DNA of 64,000 nucleotides, from contig NZ_JAOQJV010000001.1 of the NCBI RefSeq assembly GCF_025567415.1, forward strand, positions 248,001-312,000, read 5' to 3'. The position numbers and the translations under genes were made by a program. The notes under the pieces were generated by a model. The model was not told where the DNA came from. It ran no database searches and saw only the letters and a list, made by a program, of their open reading frames with translations. Shown here in pieces: positions 48,428-57,688 of the stretch (position 1 is the first letter of the stretch; each line of letters begins with the position of its first letter). Source of the stretch: Claveliimonas ammoniilytica (GTDB lineage: Bacteria; Bacillota; Clostridia; Lachnospirales; Lachnospiraceae).

Positions 48428-49864
48428 ATGTCAGTATTAAGTGAATTGGAACCAAAGAAGGTATTTCATTATTTTGAAGAACTGTGTAAAATTCCGCACG
48501 GCTCTTACAATACAAAAGCGATCAGCGACTATTGTATGCAATTTGCAGCAGATAGAGGGTTGGAAGCAGAACAGGATGATACTAATAATGTGATTATCCG
48601 CAAGAATGGAACGGCAGGTTATGAGGAATCTGCGCCGGTTATTATTCAGGGGCATCTGGATATGGTATGTGAGAAGATGCCTGAAGTAGAGCATGATTTT
48701 GAGAAAGATCCATTGGATCTTCAGATTGAGGATGGATTTGTTACTGCCAACGGAACCACTCTTGGTGGAGATGATGGAATTGCGATCGCCATGGCACTGG
48801 CGGTTCTGGACAGCGATAATATTCCACATCCACCGATTGAGGCGGTATTTACCACAGAAGAAGAGGTAGGCATGGAAGGTGCCCGTAATCTTGATTTCTC
48901 TAAGATTAAAGGTAATATGGTGATTAATATTGATTCTGAAGAAGAAGGCATTCTGACTGTAGGATGTGCCGGTGGTTTTCGTTTTGATGCGATGCTTCCG
49001 GTTGCATATGAGCCGGTCAATGGAACGGTGTTATCCGTTCACATCCATGGATTATCCGGCGGACATTCCGGAGCGATGATTCATCTGCAGCGTGGAAATG
49101 CTAATAAGCTGATGGGACGTCTGTTAAATCACATTCGTCTGCAGCAGTCTGTACGCCTCGTAGAGCTTGGCGGCGGTAATAAGGACAATGTAATTCCTGC
49201 TGATCATACAGCTAAGATCGCAGTGACGGATGCAGAAGCAGTGAAAGCACTGATCCGTGAGATGGAACAGATCTGGAAACAGGAATTTGGCAAGGATGAA
49301 CAGGGACTTACAGTAGATATCACAGAGACCGCTGCGGATCAGATGATGGATGAGACGAGTACAGACCGCGTGATCGCGTATCTGGATCTGATGCCGGACG
49401 GAGTGGCTGCGTTTGAGCGTGAGATTGAAGGTCAGGTTGAGACTTCTCTGAATGCCGGTGTCGTGAAGACAGAGGCAGAGCAGGTTGTGGTAACACATCT
49501 GGTAAGAAGTTCTGTAGAGTCGAAGAAAGCAGAATTAAAGGAACGCCTGTACCGTCTGGTACGTATGCTGGGTGCAGACGGAATCGATCGCGATGAGTAT
49601 CCAGCATGGGCTTACAAGGCAGACAGTGTACTCCGTAGACGGATGGTTGAAGTATTCAAAGAAGTATACGGCAAAGAGCCACAGGTAGTAACTATCCACG
49701 CAGGACTGGAGTGTGGTATTTTCATGGGCAAGCGTCCGGAACTGGACTGTGTATCGATCGGACCGGATCTGTTCGATATTCATTCCTATAATGAACGCAT
49801 GGATATTAAATCAGTAGAACGCACTTACAAATATCTGCTGGAAGTTCTGAAAGCAATGAAATAA
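48428..49864 (+). CDS. pepD: Aminoacyl-histidine dipeptidase (M20 metallopeptidase, PepD)
   Basis: 478 residues; AAGAGAGGATAGCGAGA before the ATG. Metal ligands of clan MH are in place: 'IIQGHLDMV' (His, Asp), 'LGGDDGIAIAMA' (bridging Asp), 'FTTEEEVGMEGA' (catalytic Glu plus ligand) and the C-terminal 'IHAGLECGIF'. PepD hydrolyses Xaa-His and other dipeptides in the cytoplasm. Length is typical (about 485). Stands between divergent ylbJ and the M23 gene. Confidence 0.95.
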   Translation: MSVLSELEPKKVFHYFEELCKIPHGSYNTKAISDYCMQFAADRGLEAEQDDTNNVIIRKNGTAGYEESAPVIIQGHLDMVCEKMPEVEHDFEKDPLDLQIEDGFVTANGTTLGGDDGIAIAMALAVLDSDNIPHPPIEAVFTTEEEVGMEGARNLDFSKIKGNMVINIDSEEEGILTVGCAGGFRFDAMLPVAYEPVNGTVLSVHIHGLSGGHSGAMIHLQRGNANKLMGRLLNHIRLQQSVRLVELGGGNKDNVIPADHTAKIAVTDAEAVKALIREMEQIWKQEFGKDEQGLTVDITETAADQMMDETSTDRVIAYLDLMPDGVAAFEREIEGQVETSLNAGVVKTEAEQVVVTHLVRSSVESKKAELKERLYRLVRMLGADGIDRDEYPAWAYKADSVLRRRMVEVFKEVYGKEPQVVTIHAGLECGIFMGKRPELDCVSIGPDLFDIHSYNERMDIKSVERTYKYLLEVLKAMK

Positions 49865-49897
49865 TGCATAGGATAATAAAAAAGGCTGGACATCGGA

Positions 49898-50608
49898 TTG
49901 AGAAAAAGGAACTTGAAGATGTTCAGGATTCTGTTGATCCTGGCATTTGTCTGTACGAACGGGGCGCATGCTCTGTATGAAAAAAGTAAGATCAATACAA
50001 GAGAAAATCTGGGAATAGAAGACGCAGAGTATCGGCGTGAATTCTGTTCTCCGGGGATGAAAGAGGACAGGGATGAATGGTCAGATTCCTGTCTTTCTTT
50101 TTTGGAAAAAGTAGAACGCGACAGTGTTTATTTTCCGATACCGGAGTCTGTGGCCGATCAGACGCTGACCGTATCATACGTTGATTCCTGGATGGCCAAC
50201 AGAGAATATAAGGGTAAGAGCAGGCATGAAGGCACGGACATTATGGCAGATAAGAATGAGCGGGGACTCTATCCGGTGATCAGTATCTCGGATGGTATGA
50301 TCACGAACCTTGGATGGCTGGAGAAGGGCGGATACCGGATCGGGATCACATCGCCTTCCGGTGTCTACTATTATTATGCGCATCTGGAATCCTATGCGGA
50401 GATTAAAGAGGGTGATCAGGTACAGGCAGGAGAAATGCTTGGATTTATGGGTGATTCCGGTTATGGAGAAGAAGGAACTACGGGACAGTTTCCGGTACAT
50501 CTGCATCTTGGGATTTATGCCTTTGAAAATGGGAAAGAGATCAGCGTGAATCCCTATTACCTTCTACGTGCGCTGGAAGACAAAACGTTGAAATATTACT
50601 ACATATAG
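49898..50608 (+). CDS. Secreted M23 family metallopeptidase
   Basis: 236 residues from TTG 49898; ATG 49919 is an alternative with a better RBS (AAAAAGGA). The N-terminus is a signal peptide ('MFRILLILAFVCTNGAHA'); the TTG start adds a basic n-region (MRKRNLK). The LytM-like domain (about 100-225) has zinc ligands in 'RHEGTDIM' (His, Asp) and 'VHLHLGIY' (His-x-His). It would cut peptide cross-bridges of peptidoglycan outside the membrane. The relatively short region before the domain lacks known binding modules. Role in cell separation, sporulation or germination is undetermined. Confidence 0.88.
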   Translation: MRKRNLKMFRILLILAFVCTNGAHALYEKSKINTRENLGIEDAEYRREFCSPGMKEDRDEWSDSCLSFLEKVERDSVYFPIPESVADQTLTVSYVDSWMANREYKGKSRHEGTDIMADKNERGLYPVISISDGMITNLGWLEKGGYRIGITSPSGVYYYYAHLESYAEIKEGDQVQAGEMLGFMGDSGYGEEGTTGQFPVHLHLGIYAFENGKEISVNPYYLLRALEDKTLKYYYI

Positions 50609-50616
50609 AGTATAAT
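50588..50616 (+). promoter_or_regulatory. SigA promoter of the rsmF-type operon
   Basis: -35 TTGAAA (50588-50593, within the end of the M23 gene), 17-base spacer and perfect -10 TATAAT (50611-50616). A GATGCCG/CGGCATC hairpin follows at about 50635-50663, ahead of the RBS. Confidence 0.7.
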
Positions 50617-50678
50617 ATGACGGTATATACAAAGGATGCCGTATCATGTATTTCACCGGCATCTGAATGGAGGAAACG

Positions 50679-52073
50679 ATGTATTTACCGGAAAAGTTTG
50701 AAAGAAAAATGCAAGATATCCTGGGAGATGAATACCAGGAATATGTAGATTGTTATGAAGCACCCCGCTATTATGGGCTGCGTGTGAATACGAAGAAGAT
50801 ATCAGTGGAGGACTTTGTCCGGATCTGTCCATTTGAAATCCGTCCGATACCATGGATTGAGAATGGATTTTATTACGATGGAGCACAGATCTCGCCGGCA
50901 AAGCATCCATATTATGCAGCGGGATTATATTATCTGCAGGAGCCAAGTGCTATGACTCCGGCGAACCGCCTGCCGGTCGAACCGGGTGACCGCGTATTGG
51001 ATGTATGTGCAGCACCGGGAGGTAAAGCGACGGAACTTGGAGCAAAGCTTCAGGGACAGGGAGTACTGGTGGCCAATGATATCAGCAGTTCCAGAGCAAA
51101 GGGACTATTAAAAAATATAGAAATGTTTGGGATTGGCAATGTACTGGTACTCAGTGAAGAACCAGGCAAACTTGTAGAGTATTTCAGAGGATATTTTGAT
51201 AAGATCCTGATCGATGCACCATGCTCCGGTGAGGGTATGTTCCGAAAAGATAAAAAGATGGTCAAAGCCTGGGAAGAACACGGACCGGAGTTTTTCAGCA
51301 AATTACAGCGCAGTATTATTACGCAGGCTGCTGAGATGTTACGACCTGGCGGAATGTTGCTTTATTCCACCTGTACCTTTGATGGATTGGAGAATGAAGG
51401 AACGATCGGTTACCTGTTAGAACAGTATCCGGAGTTTACAATCGAAGGGATTCGCCCATATGAGGGATTCTGTGCGGGAATGCCAGGACTCTGGAAGAAG
51501 GATATTCCGGATCTTAAGAAGACAGTCCGTATCTTTCCACATAAGATGAAGGGCGAAGGTCATTATATTGCGCTGCTGAGAAAGAACGGGGAACATGAGA
51601 TGATGTCTGGCGGCAGTAAGAAACGACCGAAGAAACTAGCCGAAGAGTTGGAAGCATTTCTGGCACAGGTGGACTGGGAAAAAGCAGGCATTGATTTTAA
51701 GCGGGAACAGTTAGAATTTCATGGCGAGCGCGTGTACTATATGCCGGAGAATCTGCCGGATATGGCAGGGATCCGTTTCTTACGTACCGGGCTTCTTATG
51801 GGTGAACTTAAGAAAAACCGCTTTGAGCCGAGCCAGGCACTGGCAATGTGTCTGAATATGGATGCGTATGGAGACTGCATTTCGCTTCCGGTGGATGATG
51901 ACCGTGTGGTGCGTTACCTGAAGGGCGAGACACTGGATGTGGAAGATGTGACCGGAATGAAGAAAAAGGGATGGCATCTGTTCTGCGTGGACGGTTATCC
52001 GTTAGGTTGGGGCAAGCTTGCATCCGGGACGCTTAAGAATAAATATCTGCCGGGCTGGAGATGGCAGTCCTGA
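50679..52073 (+). CDS. RsmB/RsmF-type RNA cytosine-C5 methyltransferase
   Basis: 464 residues from ATG 50679, which follows TGGAGGAAACG; an upstream in-frame ATG (50667) lies within the RBS. SAM-binding 'LDVCAAPGGKATELGA', catalytic Cys motifs 'DAPCSGEGMFRK' and 'YSTCTF' are present, and the N-terminal 'YYLQEPSAM' is typical. The C-terminal 150 residues match the RsmF-type extension with a PUA-like end. It methylates cytosines of rRNA or tRNA; exact target unknown. First of a run of RNA modification genes. Confidence 0.92.
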   Translation: MYLPEKFERKMQDILGDEYQEYVDCYEAPRYYGLRVNTKKISVEDFVRICPFEIRPIPWIENGFYYDGAQISPAKHPYYAAGLYYLQEPSAMTPANRLPVEPGDRVLDVCAAPGGKATELGAKLQGQGVLVANDISSSRAKGLLKNIEMFGIGNVLVLSEEPGKLVEYFRGYFDKILIDAPCSGEGMFRKDKKMVKAWEEHGPEFFSKLQRSIITQAAEMLRPGGMLLYSTCTFDGLENEGTIGYLLEQYPEFTIEGIRPYEGFCAGMPGLWKKDIPDLKKTVRIFPHKMKGEGHYIALLRKNGEHEMMSGGSKKRPKKLAEELEAFLAQVDWEKAGIDFKREQLEFHGERVYYMPENLPDMAGIRFLRTGLLMGELKKNRFEPSQALAMCLNMDAYGDCISLPVDDDRVVRYLKGETLDVEDVTGMKKKGWHLFCVDGYPLGWGKLASGTLKNKYLPGWRWQS

Positions 52074-52105
52074 CAGAGAGATAAGTAAGATAAGGATGGA
52101 ATCCG

Positions 52106-52816
52106 ATGATAAGACTGGATAAATATCTGGCAGACATGGGGATCGGTACCCGTTCTGCGGTAAAGCAAATGATCCGGAAAGGGCAGGTGCAGGTCAATCA
52201 GGAGACTGCTGCCAGACCGGAGTTAAAGATTGATGAACAGAATGACAAAGTGCAGGTAAACGGACAGATGATAGGCTATGCAGCCTTTGAATACTATATG
52301 CTCCATAAGCCTGCAGGAGTTGTGTCCGCAACAGAAGATAAGCGTGATAAGACGGTCATTGATCTGATCGAGAGCCGGAAGCGGAAAGACCTGTTCCCGG
52401 TAGGGAGACTGGACAAAGATACAGAAGGGCTGCTTCTGATTACCAATGATGGTGCTCTGGCACACCAGCTTTTGGCACCGAAGAAGCATGTAGACAAGGT
52501 CTACTATGCAAAAGTGCATGGATGGGTTACAGAGGATACGGTCAGTCAGTTCGCAAAAGGACTGAATATTGGCACTGACGATGCAGAGGAATGGACAAGA
52601 CCAGCAAAGCTTGTAATTGTACAGGCCGGTGATGATTCGGAGATTCGACTGACGATCCAGGAAGGCAAATTTCATCAGGTGAAACGTATGTTTCAGGCAG
52701 TTGGCATGGAAGTAACCTATCTGAAACGGGAGTCTATGGGAAGCCTTGTGTTGGATGAGACATTAAAGCCTGGTGAATATCGGGAGCTTACAACAGAAGA
52801 ACTGGAGAATTTATGA
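52106..52816 (+). CDS. RsuA/RluB-family pseudouridine synthase
   Basis: 236 residues. N-terminal S4 domain ('MIRLDKYLADMGIGTRSAVKQMI'), then the RsuA catalytic core: 'PVGRLDKDTEGLLLITNDG' with the catalytic Asp in 'RLDKDT', and 'EGKFHQVKRMFQAVG'. Size suits 16S rRNA pseudouridine 516 synthase (RsuA) more than the longer RluB. Its stop overlaps the HAD gene start (ATGA type), so the genes are coupled. Confidence 0.93.
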   Translation: MIRLDKYLADMGIGTRSAVKQMIRKGQVQVNQETAARPELKIDEQNDKVQVNGQMIGYAAFEYYMLHKPAGVVSATEDKRDKTVIDLIESRKRKDLFPVGRLDKDTEGLLLITNDGALAHQLLAPKKHVDKVYYAKVHGWVTEDTVSQFAKGLNIGTDDAEEWTRPAKLVIVQAGDDSEIRLTIQEGKFHQVKRMFQAVGMEVTYLKRESMGSLVLDETLKPGEYRELTTEELENL

Positions 52817-53487
52817 ATAAATACGAAGAGATTATGAAAAATACAGATGCCGTGCTGTTTGATATGGATGGAACACTGATTGATTCCATGTGGGTATGGG
52901 CTGCAGTAGATGAAGAATTTTATGAGAGATACGGTCTGACAGAGCCGGACGACTTCTATGAGCAGATGGAAGGCAAGAGTTTTACAGAAGTTGCAAAGCT
53001 TTATCTGGACGCATTTCCGGAGATACCATTTACACTGGAAGAACTGCAGCAAGAATGGACCAGGATGGCATATGAAAAATACACAACTGAAGTGCCGTTG
53101 AAAGAAGGCGTGAGAGAATTTATCACCTTGCTGAAAGAACGGAACGTCAAGCTTGGAATCGGTACAAGCAATGGAAGAGAGCTTGTAGATGCAACGCTTC
53201 AGGCGTTGGATATTGAGCAGTATTTTGATTCCGTACATACATCCTGTGAAGTGGAGACAGGAAAACCATCGCCGGACATCTACCTGCTGGTGGCAGAGGA
53301 TCTGGGTGTGGATCCGTCAAGATGCCTGGTGTTTGAGGATGTGCCGAACGGAATTCTTGCAGGGAAGAACGCAGGCATGCGCACCTGTGCAGTTTATGAT
53401 CAATATTCCCGTGATCAGGAAGATAAGAAAAAAGAAATGGCCGATTATTATATTGATAGTTACATGGAACTTGGGAGTGCAGAGTAG
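52813..53487 (+). CDS. HAD-family hydrolase (beta-phosphoglucomutase/YcjU-like phosphatase)
   Basis: 224 residues, overlapping the preceding stop by 4 bases. HAD motif I 'LFDMDGTLIDS' (nucleophile Asp and acid/base Asp), motif II 'IGTSNG', motif III Lys in 'ETGKPSPD' and motif IV 'CLVFEDVPNG' with the acidic Asp. The helical cap follows motif I. It probably hydrolyses or isomerises a small phosphate ester. Neighbouring genes do not identify the substrate. Confidence 0.9.
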   Translation: MNKYEEIMKNTDAVLFDMDGTLIDSMWVWAAVDEEFYERYGLTEPDDFYEQMEGKSFTEVAKLYLDAFPEIPFTLEELQQEWTRMAYEKYTTEVPLKEGVREFITLLKERNVKLGIGTSNGRELVDATLQALDIEQYFDSVHTSCEVETGKPSPDIYLLVAEDLGVDPSRCLVFEDVPNGILAGKNAGMRTCAVYDQYSRDQEDKKKEMADYYIDSYMELGSAE

Positions 53488-53489
53488 TT

Positions 53490-55394
53490 ATGGGACAGGG
53501 ATTTTTACCGATTTGTAAAGAAGATATGGAAAAACGTGGCTGGACACAATTGGATTTTGTCTATGTGTCTGGTGATGCTTATGTTGATCATCCATCTTTT
53601 GGACCTGCGATCATCACCCGTATACTGGAATCCTATGGCTATAAGGTTGGCATTATCGCGCAGCCGGACTGGAAGGATAAGAACAGTGTGACGATCCTTG
53701 GAGAGCCGAGACTTGGTTTTTTAGTTTCTGCCGGCAATATGGATTCTATGGTAAATCATTACTCTGTATCCAAGAAGCGGAGAAGAACGGATGCATATAC
53801 GCCAGGTGGCGTGGCCGGTCACAGACCGGATTATGCGGCTGTAGTCTACGGCAATCTGATTCGTCAGACATACAAGCATACGCCGATCATCCTGGGCGGA
53901 ATCGAAGCAAGTCTCCGGAGAATGGCACACTATGATTACTGGTCCAACAAATTAAAACGCTCCATATTGCTGGATTCCGGTGCGGATATCATTTCGTATG
54001 GGATGGGAGAACGGTCGATCATTGCAATCGCAGAAGCTCTGGATGCAGGATTGGATGTAAAAGATATCACCTATATTGATGGCACCGTGTGTAAAGTGAA
54101 GGATTTGGACAGTGTCTATGATTATATCAGGCTTCCGTCTTATGAAGATCTGAAGACAGATAAGTTGGAATATGCCAGAAGCTTTTATACACAGTATTGC
54201 AATACAGATCCGTTTTCTGGAAAACGTCTGGTAGAACCATATAACGATCACCTGTACGTAGTGCAGAATCCGCCGTCCAAGCCGTTAACTATGGAGGAAA
54301 TGGATCAGGTCTACAGCTATCCATATATGCGGACATGGCATCCGTCTTATGATGCAGCGGGTGGAGTTCCTGCGATTCAGGAAGTAAAGTTCAGCCTGAT
54401 CAGCAACCGTGGCTGCTTTGGCGGCTGTAGTTTCTGTGCATTGACGTTCCATCAGGGACGGATTATTCAGACCAGAAGCCACGAATCACTGGTCGAAGAA
54501 GCGAAGATGATGACGCAGGATAAGGAGTTTAAAGGATATATCCATGATGTCGGAGGACCGACTGCTAATTTCCGTGCACCATCCTGTCAGAAGCAGTTGA
54601 CAAAGGGTGTGTGTCCGAATAAGCAGTGTCTCTTTCCGAAACCATGTAAAAATCTCCGCGCAGACCACAGAGATTACATAAAACTATTACGTGAACTTAG
54701 AAAAATTGACGGAGTGAAGAAAGTATTTATCCGATCAGGAATCCGATTCGATTATGTGCTGGCAGATCCGGATGATACATTTTTAAGAGAGCTATGTGAA
54801 TATCATGTCAGCGGACAGTTAAAGGTAGCACCGGAGCATGTGTCTGATCCGGTATTGCAGAAAATGGGAAAACCGGAATACAGCGTGTATCAGAAGTTTG
54901 TGGAGAAATACAATCAGATGAATAAAAAGCTCCGCAAAGATCAGTATCTGGTACCGTATCTGATGTCATCGCATCCAGGTTCTACATTAAAAGAAGCAGT
55001 AAATCTGGCAGAGCATCTGCGGGACTTTGGCTATATGCCGGAGCAGGTACAGGATTTTTATCCGACACCGTCCACTCTTTCTACCTGTATGTATTACACA
55101 GGCGTGGATCCGCGGAACATGCAGCCGGTATATGTGCCGAAGAATCCTCATGAAAAGGCAATGCAGCGAGCGCTGATCCAGTATCGTGACCCGAAGAATT
55201 ATGATCTGGTCATGGAAGCACTAAAAAAGACCGGACGCATGGATCTGGTAGGATATGACAAACGCTGTCTGATCCGTCCGGAAAAGGGGAAATCCAGCGG
55301 TTGGTCAGAGAAGGGCAAGTCAGGAAAGAATGCGCGTGATAACACACGGAAGAAAAAGCATATTCGTAATGTGCATAAACGCAAAAAGAAATAA
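53490..55394 (+). CDS. YgiQ-family radical SAM protein
   Basis: 634 residues, 2 bases after the HAD gene. N-terminal YgiQ-type region 'FVYVSGDAYVDHPSFGPAII', radical-SAM cluster 'NRGCFGGCSFCAL' (C-x3-C-x2-C), a Cys-rich insertion 'CPNKQCLFPKPCKNLRADH' and a C-terminal domain ending in a very basic tail. Family length about 600-750. The reaction of YgiQ proteins is not established; the sequence resembles B12-binding-domain radical SAM enzymes but lacks the usual B12 His motif as far as I can see. Last gene of the coupled set. Confidence 0.92.
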   Translation: MGQGFLPICKEDMEKRGWTQLDFVYVSGDAYVDHPSFGPAIITRILESYGYKVGIIAQPDWKDKNSVTILGEPRLGFLVSAGNMDSMVNHYSVSKKRRRTDAYTPGGVAGHRPDYAAVVYGNLIRQTYKHTPIILGGIEASLRRMAHYDYWSNKLKRSILLDSGADIISYGMGERSIIAIAEALDAGLDVKDITYIDGTVCKVKDLDSVYDYIRLPSYEDLKTDKLEYARSFYTQYCNTDPFSGKRLVEPYNDHLYVVQNPPSKPLTMEEMDQVYSYPYMRTWHPSYDAAGGVPAIQEVKFSLISNRGCFGGCSFCALTFHQGRIIQTRSHESLVEEAKMMTQDKEFKGYIHDVGGPTANFRAPSCQKQLTKGVCPNKQCLFPKPCKNLRADHRDYIKLLRELRKIDGVKKVFIRSGIRFDYVLADPDDTFLRELCEYHVSGQLKVAPEHVSDPVLQKMGKPEYSVYQKFVEKYNQMNKKLRKDQYLVPYLMSSHPGSTLKEAVNLAEHLRDFGYMPEQVQDFYPTPSTLSTCMYYTGVDPRNMQPVYVPKNPHEKAMQRALIQYRDPKNYDLVMEALKKTGRMDLVGYDKRCLIRPEKGKSSGWSEKGKSGKNARDNTRKKKHIRNVHKRKKK

Positions 55395-55435
55395 CATAGC
55401 AAATAACAGAATCAATCAGGGAGTGACAGGGGAAT

Positions 55436-56014
55436 ATGAAGAAAGTAACAAAAGGAAAAGCAGGATATCTGTCTGAAAAGAAAAAAAGATTAGGATTGCA
55501 GGCACTGGCGGAATTTGCCGTGGTTGCGTTGATCCTGATCATTGGATATGTAATTACAAAAACAAGACTGAATATATTTACGGTAGTTGCAATCGTAGGC
55601 TGTCTTCCGGCAGCGCGTGTGCTGGTGGAGTTTATCGCGATGTTTCCTTATAGAAGCATTGAGGGAAAAGTACAGCGTGAGATAGATGAGAAAGGAGCAC
55701 TGCTTACCAGAGCGTATGATATGGTGATTACAGATGGAGAGCATATCATGCCGGTCAGTGCAGTGGCAATCTCCAATCACAAGGTATTTGGTTATGCGCC
55801 AAATCCAAAGACAGATCCTGAGATGGCTGCGGCGTATATCAAACAGATCCTGAAAAATACAGGTCTGGAACCATCCACAGTAAAAGTATTTGCTGAGTAT
55901 GTGCCCTTTCTTTCCAGGGTAGAAGGCCTGAACAGCATGATGGAGATCAGCCAGTCTGCAGATCAGCAGTTGGAGAGACGTATCCGCCGCAAGATACTGA
56001 ATGTATCCATGTAA
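55436..56014 (+). CDS. Conserved membrane protein of unknown function, 192 residues
   Basis: ATG preceded by GACAGGGGAAT. A basic N-terminal stretch ('MKKVTKGKAGYLSEKKKR') is followed by two membrane helices ('AEFAVVALILIIGYVI', 'IFTVVAIVGCLPAARVLVEF') and a soluble domain with 'MVITDGEHIMPVSAVAISNHKVFGYA' and a C-terminal 'VEGLNSMMEISQSADQQLERRIRR'. I do not recognise a named family. The position between YgiQ and RluA-type genes gives no clear clue. Confidence 0.8.
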   Translation: MKKVTKGKAGYLSEKKKRLGLQALAEFAVVALILIIGYVITKTRLNIFTVVAIVGCLPAARVLVEFIAMFPYRSIEGKVQREIDEKGALLTRAYDMVITDGEHIMPVSAVAISNHKVFGYAPNPKTDPEMAAAYIKQILKNTGLEPSTVKVFAEYVPFLSRVEGLNSMMEISQSADQQLERRIRRKILNVSM

Positions 56015-56069
56015 TGAAAACACTGCTTTTGACACAATTTTAAAATATCAGAATCATGACAGGTGACGA

Positions 56070-57044
56070 ATGAGAGAATTAATCATATCGAAAAATGAAG
56101 CGAATCAGCGACTGGACAAGTATCTTGCCAAATATCTGAATCAGGCTCCGACAAGCTTTATCTATAAAATGTTAAGGAAAAAGAATATCGTTTTGAATGG
56201 TAAGAAAGCTGCCGGAAAGGAAAAGCTGCAGGCAGGGGATTCGGTGAAATTATTTCTTGCGGAAGATACAATTGAGAAGTTTATCGAGCAGAAACATACT
56301 GTACGGAAGAGACTTCCGGGACATATGCCGGAAGTGATCTATGAGGATGCGGACGTTTTGCTGTTAAATAAGCCTGCAGGTATGTTGTCACAGAAAGCGA
56401 ATCCATCCGATGTATCGGTAGTGGATTATATTACGGAATATCTGCTGCGAAGCGGACAGGTTACTGAAACAGATCTTCATACGTTTCATCCTGGAATCTG
56501 TAACCGGTTGGACCGGAATACATCCGGACTTATTGCAGCGGGTAAGAGTCTTGCAGGTCTGCAGGAGTTAAGCCTGGGCTTTCACGACCGGACATTCCGC
56601 AAGTATTACCATTGTCTGGTAAAAGGAAAGGTAGACAAGCAGATCCATCTGAACGGCTATCTGAAGAAAGATCACCGGACGAACCGGGTTACGGTAATAC
56701 AAGAGTCTGAAACGGATGCACAGCCAATCGAAACAGAGTATCGACCACTGGAATCTAATGGAAAGTATACGCTTCTGGAGGTACACCTCATCACGGGTAA
56801 GACCCATCAGATCCGTGCGCATCTTGCATCGGCAGGACATCCACTTATCGGTGATTATAAATATGGAGATCGGTCATTAAATGACCGGTTTCGTGAAAAA
56901 TATGGATTAAAATCACAGCTGCTACATGCATATCGTCTGGAATTTCCAGAGCTTGATGGGGCATTAAAAGAAGTCTCAGGCAGAGCTTTTATTGCAGAAG
57001 AACCGATATTATTCCAGAAAATTGCAAAAGACTGTATCAGATAA
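56070..57044 (+). CDS. RluA-family pseudouridine synthase
   Basis: 324 residues; a weak RBS (ACAGGTGACGA). N-terminal S4 domain ('NQRLDKYLAKYLNQAPTSFIYK'), catalytic 'HPGICNRLDRNTSGLIAAGK' with Asp in 'RLDRNT', and 'LITGKTHQIRAHLAS'. Belongs to the RluA/RluC/RluD group that modifies 23S rRNA. It is a third RNA-modifying gene within 7 kb. Confidence 0.94.
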   Translation: MRELIISKNEANQRLDKYLAKYLNQAPTSFIYKMLRKKNIVLNGKKAAGKEKLQAGDSVKLFLAEDTIEKFIEQKHTVRKRLPGHMPEVIYEDADVLLLNKPAGMLSQKANPSDVSVVDYITEYLLRSGQVTETDLHTFHPGICNRLDRNTSGLIAAGKSLAGLQELSLGFHDRTFRKYYHCLVKGKVDKQIHLNGYLKKDHRTNRVTVIQESETDAQPIETEYRPLESNGKYTLLEVHLITGKTHQIRAHLASAGHPLIGDYKYGDRSLNDRFREKYGLKSQLLHAYRLEFPELDGALKEVSGRAFIAEEPILFQKIAKDCIR

Positions 57045-57070
57045 AATGACAGATAAGGATTATATAAATA

Positions 57071-57613
57071 ATGGGAACATGGCATACTAGGGGGCTCAGA
57101 GGCTCCACACTGGAAGATATGGTTAACCGGACAAATGAGAGATATTTGGAACAGGAGCTGGCATTGATCCAGAAGATTCCCACACCGATCACGCCGGTGC
57201 GCATGGACAAGGAACATCGTCAGATTACATTGGCGTATTTCGAACAGCGCAGTACGGTGGATTACATCGGTGCCGTACAGGGAATTCCAGTCTGCTTTGA
57301 TGCAAAAGAGTGCAATGCAGATACATTTCCATTGCAGAACATACATGAGCATCAGATCATATTTATGGAAAATCTGGAGAAACAGCAGGGGATTTCTTTC
57401 CTGTTAATCTATTATACTGCAAGAAATGAAATGTATTATATGCGTTTTGAAGAGGTGGCGAAGTTCTGGAACCGTGCAATGACCGGCGGACGCAAGAGCA
57501 TTCGTCTTGAAGAACTTGATCCACGATTTTTCTTTGATATCCGTTCAGGCTGTTTTGTGCCATATCTGGATATGATTAATCTGGATCTGGAACTCCGGGA
57601 TGAGAGGTCTTGA
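57071..57613 (+). CDS. recU: Holliday junction resolvase RecU
   Basis: 180 residues, normal length. 'MGTWHTRGLRGSTLEDMVNRTNERY' start, 'DYIGAVQGIPVCFDAKEC' nuclease core with acidic and Lys residues of the PD-(D/E)xK type, and 'GRKSIRLEEL' near the end. It resolves Holliday junctions in Firmicutes that lack RuvC and works with RuvAB (31493-33115). The TGA stop is inside the -35 box of the his operon promoter. Confidence 0.92.
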   Translation: MGTWHTRGLRGSTLEDMVNRTNERYLEQELALIQKIPTPITPVRMDKEHRQITLAYFEQRSTVDYIGAVQGIPVCFDAKECNADTFPLQNIHEHQIIFMENLEKQQGISFLLIYYTARNEMYYMRFEEVAKFWNRAMTGGRKSIRLEELDPRFFFDIRSGCFVPYLDMINLDLELRDERS

Positions 57614-57638
57614 CAGGTTCGGAAAAAATTCGTATAAT
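57610..57638 (+). promoter_or_regulatory. Full-consensus SigA promoter of the his operon
   Basis: TTGACA (57610-57615), exactly 17 bases, and TATAAT (57633-57638). The recU stop codon (57611-57613) lies within the -35. The remaining 50-base leader before hisZ shows no T-box or attenuator. Confidence 0.85.
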
Positions 57639-57688
57639 TCAAAAAAAGATTTTAACGTATTAGCAAGCTAAAGTGTAAGGAGATCAAT

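Noticed and set aside
57639..57688. Possible T-box or his attenuator
   Set aside because: The leader is only about 50 bases with just a TTAGC/GCTAA mini-stem, no specifier loop and no T-box sequence.
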